From Deinococcus radiotolerans (GTDB taxonomy: Bacteria; Deinococcota; Deinococci; Deinococcales; Deinococcaceae), in assembly GCF_014647435.1 (NCBI RefSeq), contig NZ_BMPE01000020.1, positions 1-53,733 of the forward strand: DNA of 53,733 bases, read 5' to 3'. A program made the position numbers and the translations under genes. The notes below the pieces were generated by a model. It was not told where the DNA came from. It did no database searches and was given only the letters and a program-made list of their open reading frames with translations. Positions 51,466-53,733 of this stretch are shown in pieces. Position 1 is the stretch's first letter. Every line of letters begins with the position of its first letter.

Positions 51466-52806
51466 ATGACCCACGACACCCCAGCCGTGCGCGATGTGCC
51501 GACGCCTGACCTCTTTCCCGATGCGTTCCCCACAGACGTTTTCCCCAGGGTGATCTGGAACGGCGACGAACGGCCCGCGTCACTGCCCGCGCAGGCGTGG
51601 ACGACCGAGACCACCCACCGCGATGGCCAGCAGGGCGGCCTGCCCCTGACCACGGAAGCTGGCCTGCGCATCTACGACCTGATGGGCCGCTTCACGGGGA
51701 GCAGCGGCGCCCTGCGGCAGGCGGAGTTCTTCGTGTACCGTCCCGCCGACCGCGCCATGCTGGAGGGCGCCCTGGAACGCTGGCGCGGCGGGCACCCGGT
51801 CGAGCCAACCACCTGGATCCGCGCCACCCGCAAGGACGCCGACCTGGTCGCCGGGCTGGGCGTTCGCGAGACGGGCATGCTCGCCAGTGCCAGCGATTAC
51901 CACACCTTCCACAAGTTCACGCCCGGCGGCCGCGCCCAGGCAGCACGCACGTACCTGGACGCCGTGCAGGCGGTGCTGGACGTGGGCCTCCGACCCAGAC
52001 TCCACCTGGAGGACGCCACCCGAGCGCCCCGCGAGTTTATCCTGCCGTTCGTGGAGGCCGTGCAGACCCTCGCCGCGCCGTTCCCCGACTCGCAGACGCC
52101 GAAGTTCCGCGTGTGCGACACGATGGGCGTCGGCCTCCCGCTGGAGGGAACGGCATGGCCCCGCAGTGTACCGCGCATGATCCGCGAACTGCGCGCCGCC
52201 GGGCTGAGCGCCGAAGCGCTGGAGTTCCACCCGCACAACGACACGCATCTGGTCGTGGCGAACAGCCTCGCGGCGGTCCTGGCCGGATGCGCCGCGATCA
52301 ACGGCACGCTGCTGGGCAAGGGGGAACGGACCGGCAACGCCCCGCTGGAAGGCGTGCTCCTGCATCTCAGCGGCCTGGGCCTGACCGGAGCTGCGGACTT
52401 CACGGTGCTAAACGACCTGAACGACCTCTATGAGGACCTGGGGCAGGGCGTCCCGGCCAAGTACCCGCTGTTCGGCCGGGACGCGCACCGCACCCGCGCT
52501 GGCATTCACGCGGACGGACTGAACAAGTTCTGGCCGATGTACGCGCCGTTCAACGTGCCCGCCCTGCTGGGCCGCCCGCTCGACCTGTCTCTGACGAAGG
52601 ACAGCGGCGTGGCAGGCCTGATCTTCCTGATCCGCCAGCACACCGGGACAGAGCTGGGCAAGGAGCACGCGGGTCTGCGTGCGCTGCACGAATCCCTGAC
52701 TGCCGAGTTCGACGCGGGCCGCCAGACGGCCGTGGAGTGGGAGGAGATTGCTGAACGAGCCCTCAAGCTGAGCGCGGGGGGGCCGGTGGTACGCTCCGGG
52801 GCATGA
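51466..52806 (+). CDS. HMGL-like acyltransferase (isopropylmalate/homocitrate/Re-citrate synthase family)
   Basis: 446 aa DRE-TIM enzyme. 'TTETTHRDGQQGG' carries the RDGQ metal motif, later 'FHPHNDTHLVVANSLAAVLAG' the His-x-Asn pair, and 'GTLLGKGERTGNAPLEGVL' closes the barrel. These enzymes condense acetyl-CoA with a 2-keto acid. The C-terminal 130 residues are not a clear LeuA regulatory domain. Isopropylmalate, homocitrate or Re-citrate synthase are all possible; the divergent Si-type citrate synthase makes a citrate-related role worth testing. It overlaps ppk2 by 4 nt (ATGA). Confidence 0.8.
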   Translation: MTHDTPAVRDVPTPDLFPDAFPTDVFPRVIWNGDERPASLPAQAWTTETTHRDGQQGGLPLTTEAGLRIYDLMGRFTGSSGALRQAEFFVYRPADRAMLEGALERWRGGHPVEPTTWIRATRKDADLVAGLGVRETGMLASASDYHTFHKFTPGGRAQAARTYLDAVQAVLDVGLRPRLHLEDATRAPREFILPFVEAVQTLAAPFPDSQTPKFRVCDTMGVGLPLEGTAWPRSVPRMIRELRAAGLSAEALEFHPHNDTHLVVANSLAAVLAGCAAINGTLLGKGERTGNAPLEGVLLHLSGLGLTGAADFTVLNDLNDLYEDLGQGVPAKYPLFGRDAHRTRAGIHADGLNKFWPMYAPFNVPALLGRPLDLSLTKDSGVAGLIFLIRQHTGTELGKEHAGLRALHESLTAEFDAGRQTAVEWEEIAERALKLSAGGPVVRSGA

Positions 52807-53603
52807 ACCCTGACCAGTACCGCGTCAAGCCCGGCAAGAGCGTCCACCTGAAGGACTGGCACGCCGACGACGACGGCGGCCTCAACAAGGACGAGGGCAA
52901 GGAACTCACCGACGAGCTGCTGGAGGGCCTCGCCGAATGGCAGGAGCGACTGTTCGCCGAGAGCAAGCAGTCGCTCCTGATCGTCCTGCAGGCCCGCGAC
53001 GCCGGCGGCAAGGACGGCACGGTGAAACACGTGCTGGGCGCCCTGAACCCGAACGGCGTGCGCATCTCGAACTTCAAGGTCCCCACGGACGAGGAACGCG
53101 CCCATGATTTCCTGTGGCGCGTTCACGCGCAGGCCCCCCGCGCAGGCATGGTCGGCGTGTTCAACCGCAGCCACTACGAGGACGTCCTCGTTACGCGCGT
53201 TGACGGCCTCATCGACAACAAGACCGCAAAGGCCCGCCTGCAGCACATCCAGAACTTCGAGGCCCTCCTCTCGGACAGTGGCACGCAGATTCTGAAGTTC
53301 TACCTGCATGTCAGCCCCGATGAGCAACGACAGCGCCTCCAGGACCGCCTGACGGATCCAACCAAGCACTGGAAATTCAATCCCGGCGATCTGGATGCCC
53401 GCGCCAAGTGGGACGCCTACACCGAAGCGTACGAGTCAGCCCTGACGACCAGCACAGCGGCCGCGCCCTGGTACGTGATCCCAGCAGACCGAAAATGGTA
53501 CCGCAACCTGCTCATCACGCGCATCCTCCTGAACACTTTGAAAGGGATGAACCCACAGTATCCGCACGTATCGTTTGATCCCTTGGAAGTGGAGATCAAG
53601 TAA
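52803..53603 (+). CDS. ppk2: polyphosphate kinase 2
   Basis: 266 aa PPK2-family enzyme that transfers phosphate between polyphosphate and nucleotides. Walker A is 'QARDAGGKDGTVKH' (about 63-76) and Walker B-like 'FNRSHYEDVLVTRV' (about 120-133); the lid has 'NFEALLSDSGTQILKFYLHVS'. Size and motifs fit the one-domain class III enzymes found in Deinococcus, which phosphorylate both NMP and NDP. It overlaps the previous gene (ATGA) but also has TACGCT (52790-95) 7 nt before its ATG, so it may be expressed independently. Confidence 0.94.
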   Translation: MNPDQYRVKPGKSVHLKDWHADDDGGLNKDEGKELTDELLEGLAEWQERLFAESKQSLLIVLQARDAGGKDGTVKHVLGALNPNGVRISNFKVPTDEERAHDFLWRVHAQAPRAGMVGVFNRSHYEDVLVTRVDGLIDNKTAKARLQHIQNFEALLSDSGTQILKFYLHVSPDEQRQRLQDRLTDPTKHWKFNPGDLDARAKWDAYTEAYESALTTSTAAAPWYVIPADRKWYRNLLITRILLNTLKGMNPQYPHVSFDPLEVEIK

Positions 53604-53614
53604 GGGTGCACTGC

Positions 53615-53658
53615 AAGAGGAAAGCCGCTGCCCATTAGTTCGATAGCGGCTTCCTCTT
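53615..53658 (+). terminator. hairpin after ppk2
   Basis: AAGAGGAAAGCCGCT (53615-29) pairs with AGCGGCTTCCTCTT (53645-58), 14 pairs with one bulged A. It lies 12 nt after the ppk2 stop. Confidence 0.65.
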
Positions 53659-53667
53659 AAAATGCAA

Positions 53668-53696
53668 GAAAAAGCCCCCACCTGTAGGGTGGGGGC
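53668..53696 (-). terminator. intrinsic terminator of the tRNA-Gly transcript
   Basis: On the minus strand GCCCCCACC/GGTGGGGGC forms a perfect 9-bp stem (53696-53674) with a 5-base loop, followed by TTTTTCTTG. It lies 6 nt after the tRNA 3' CCA. Confidence 0.8.
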
Positions 53697-53702
53697 CATA
53701 CA

Positions 53703-53733
<31 letters not shown>

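Overview
The window is high-GC DNA (C or G at almost every third codon position) from a Deinococcus species. The evidence is the order cinA-thpR-recA with ATGA overlaps, RecA with the GPESGGKTT Walker A motif, an LptD-like outer-membrane protein without lipid A genes nearby, and a PPK2 polyphosphate kinase. About two dozen genes also have a TANNNT hexamer 5-7 nt before the start codon, the leaderless-mRNA architecture known from Deinococcus. I see no insertion sequence, prophage or CRISPR array.

Layout. 1-303: no gene, but a strong leftward promoter reading into structured, ORF-poor sequence. 304-8010: DUF427 protein, FMN-dependent 2-hydroxy-acid oxidase, an amber-interrupted DUF3592 gene, UbiD decarboxylase, an amino-acid ABC binding protein plus permease with no ATPase, and a DUF4173 membrane protein. 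8051-13117: envelope genes (lipoprotein, LptD-like protein, SpoIID/LytB protein). 13191-16432: FAD oxidoreductase, then ilvA behind an apparent leader-peptide attenuator. 16509-19150: a small unknown, a 19-cysteine copper-storage protein and a NarL-type two-component pair. 19376-21260: two lipoproteins, one a phospholipase A2. 21552-24546: cinA-thpR-recA. 24611-27577: exported protein, birA-bioY under an apparent BirA operator, and a Fur-family regulator. 27680-36304: MarC and other small metabolic genes, with three broken genes (ankyrin, small secreted protein, amine oxidase). 36309-43037: acetyltransferase, M20 peptidase, LacI regulator and a GH81 beta-1,3-glucanase lipoprotein sharing an operator with it. 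43118-49295: CorA, SDR/TetR divergent pair, a MITE-like repeat, galE-lacI and a sugar-type MFS transporter. 49342-53733: ATP-grasp enzyme, HTH-fused citrate synthase divergent from an isopropylmalate-synthase-like enzyme, ppk2, and the 3' end of a tRNA-Gly gene.

Regulation is unusually legible. Inverted repeats sit at the promoters of birA-bioY, lacI/GH81, SDR/tetR, lacI-galE/MFS and the citrate synthase pair. ilvA has a leader peptide with tandem Ile codons, a terminator and mutually exclusive helices. Cytosolic proteins are mostly leaderless, whereas exported proteins usually have Shine-Dalgarno leaders.

Four genes are interrupted (two in-frame TAG codons, two one-base losses, at least one in a G-run). 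This could be strain-level decay or residual sequence error and should be resolved before those genes are called absent.
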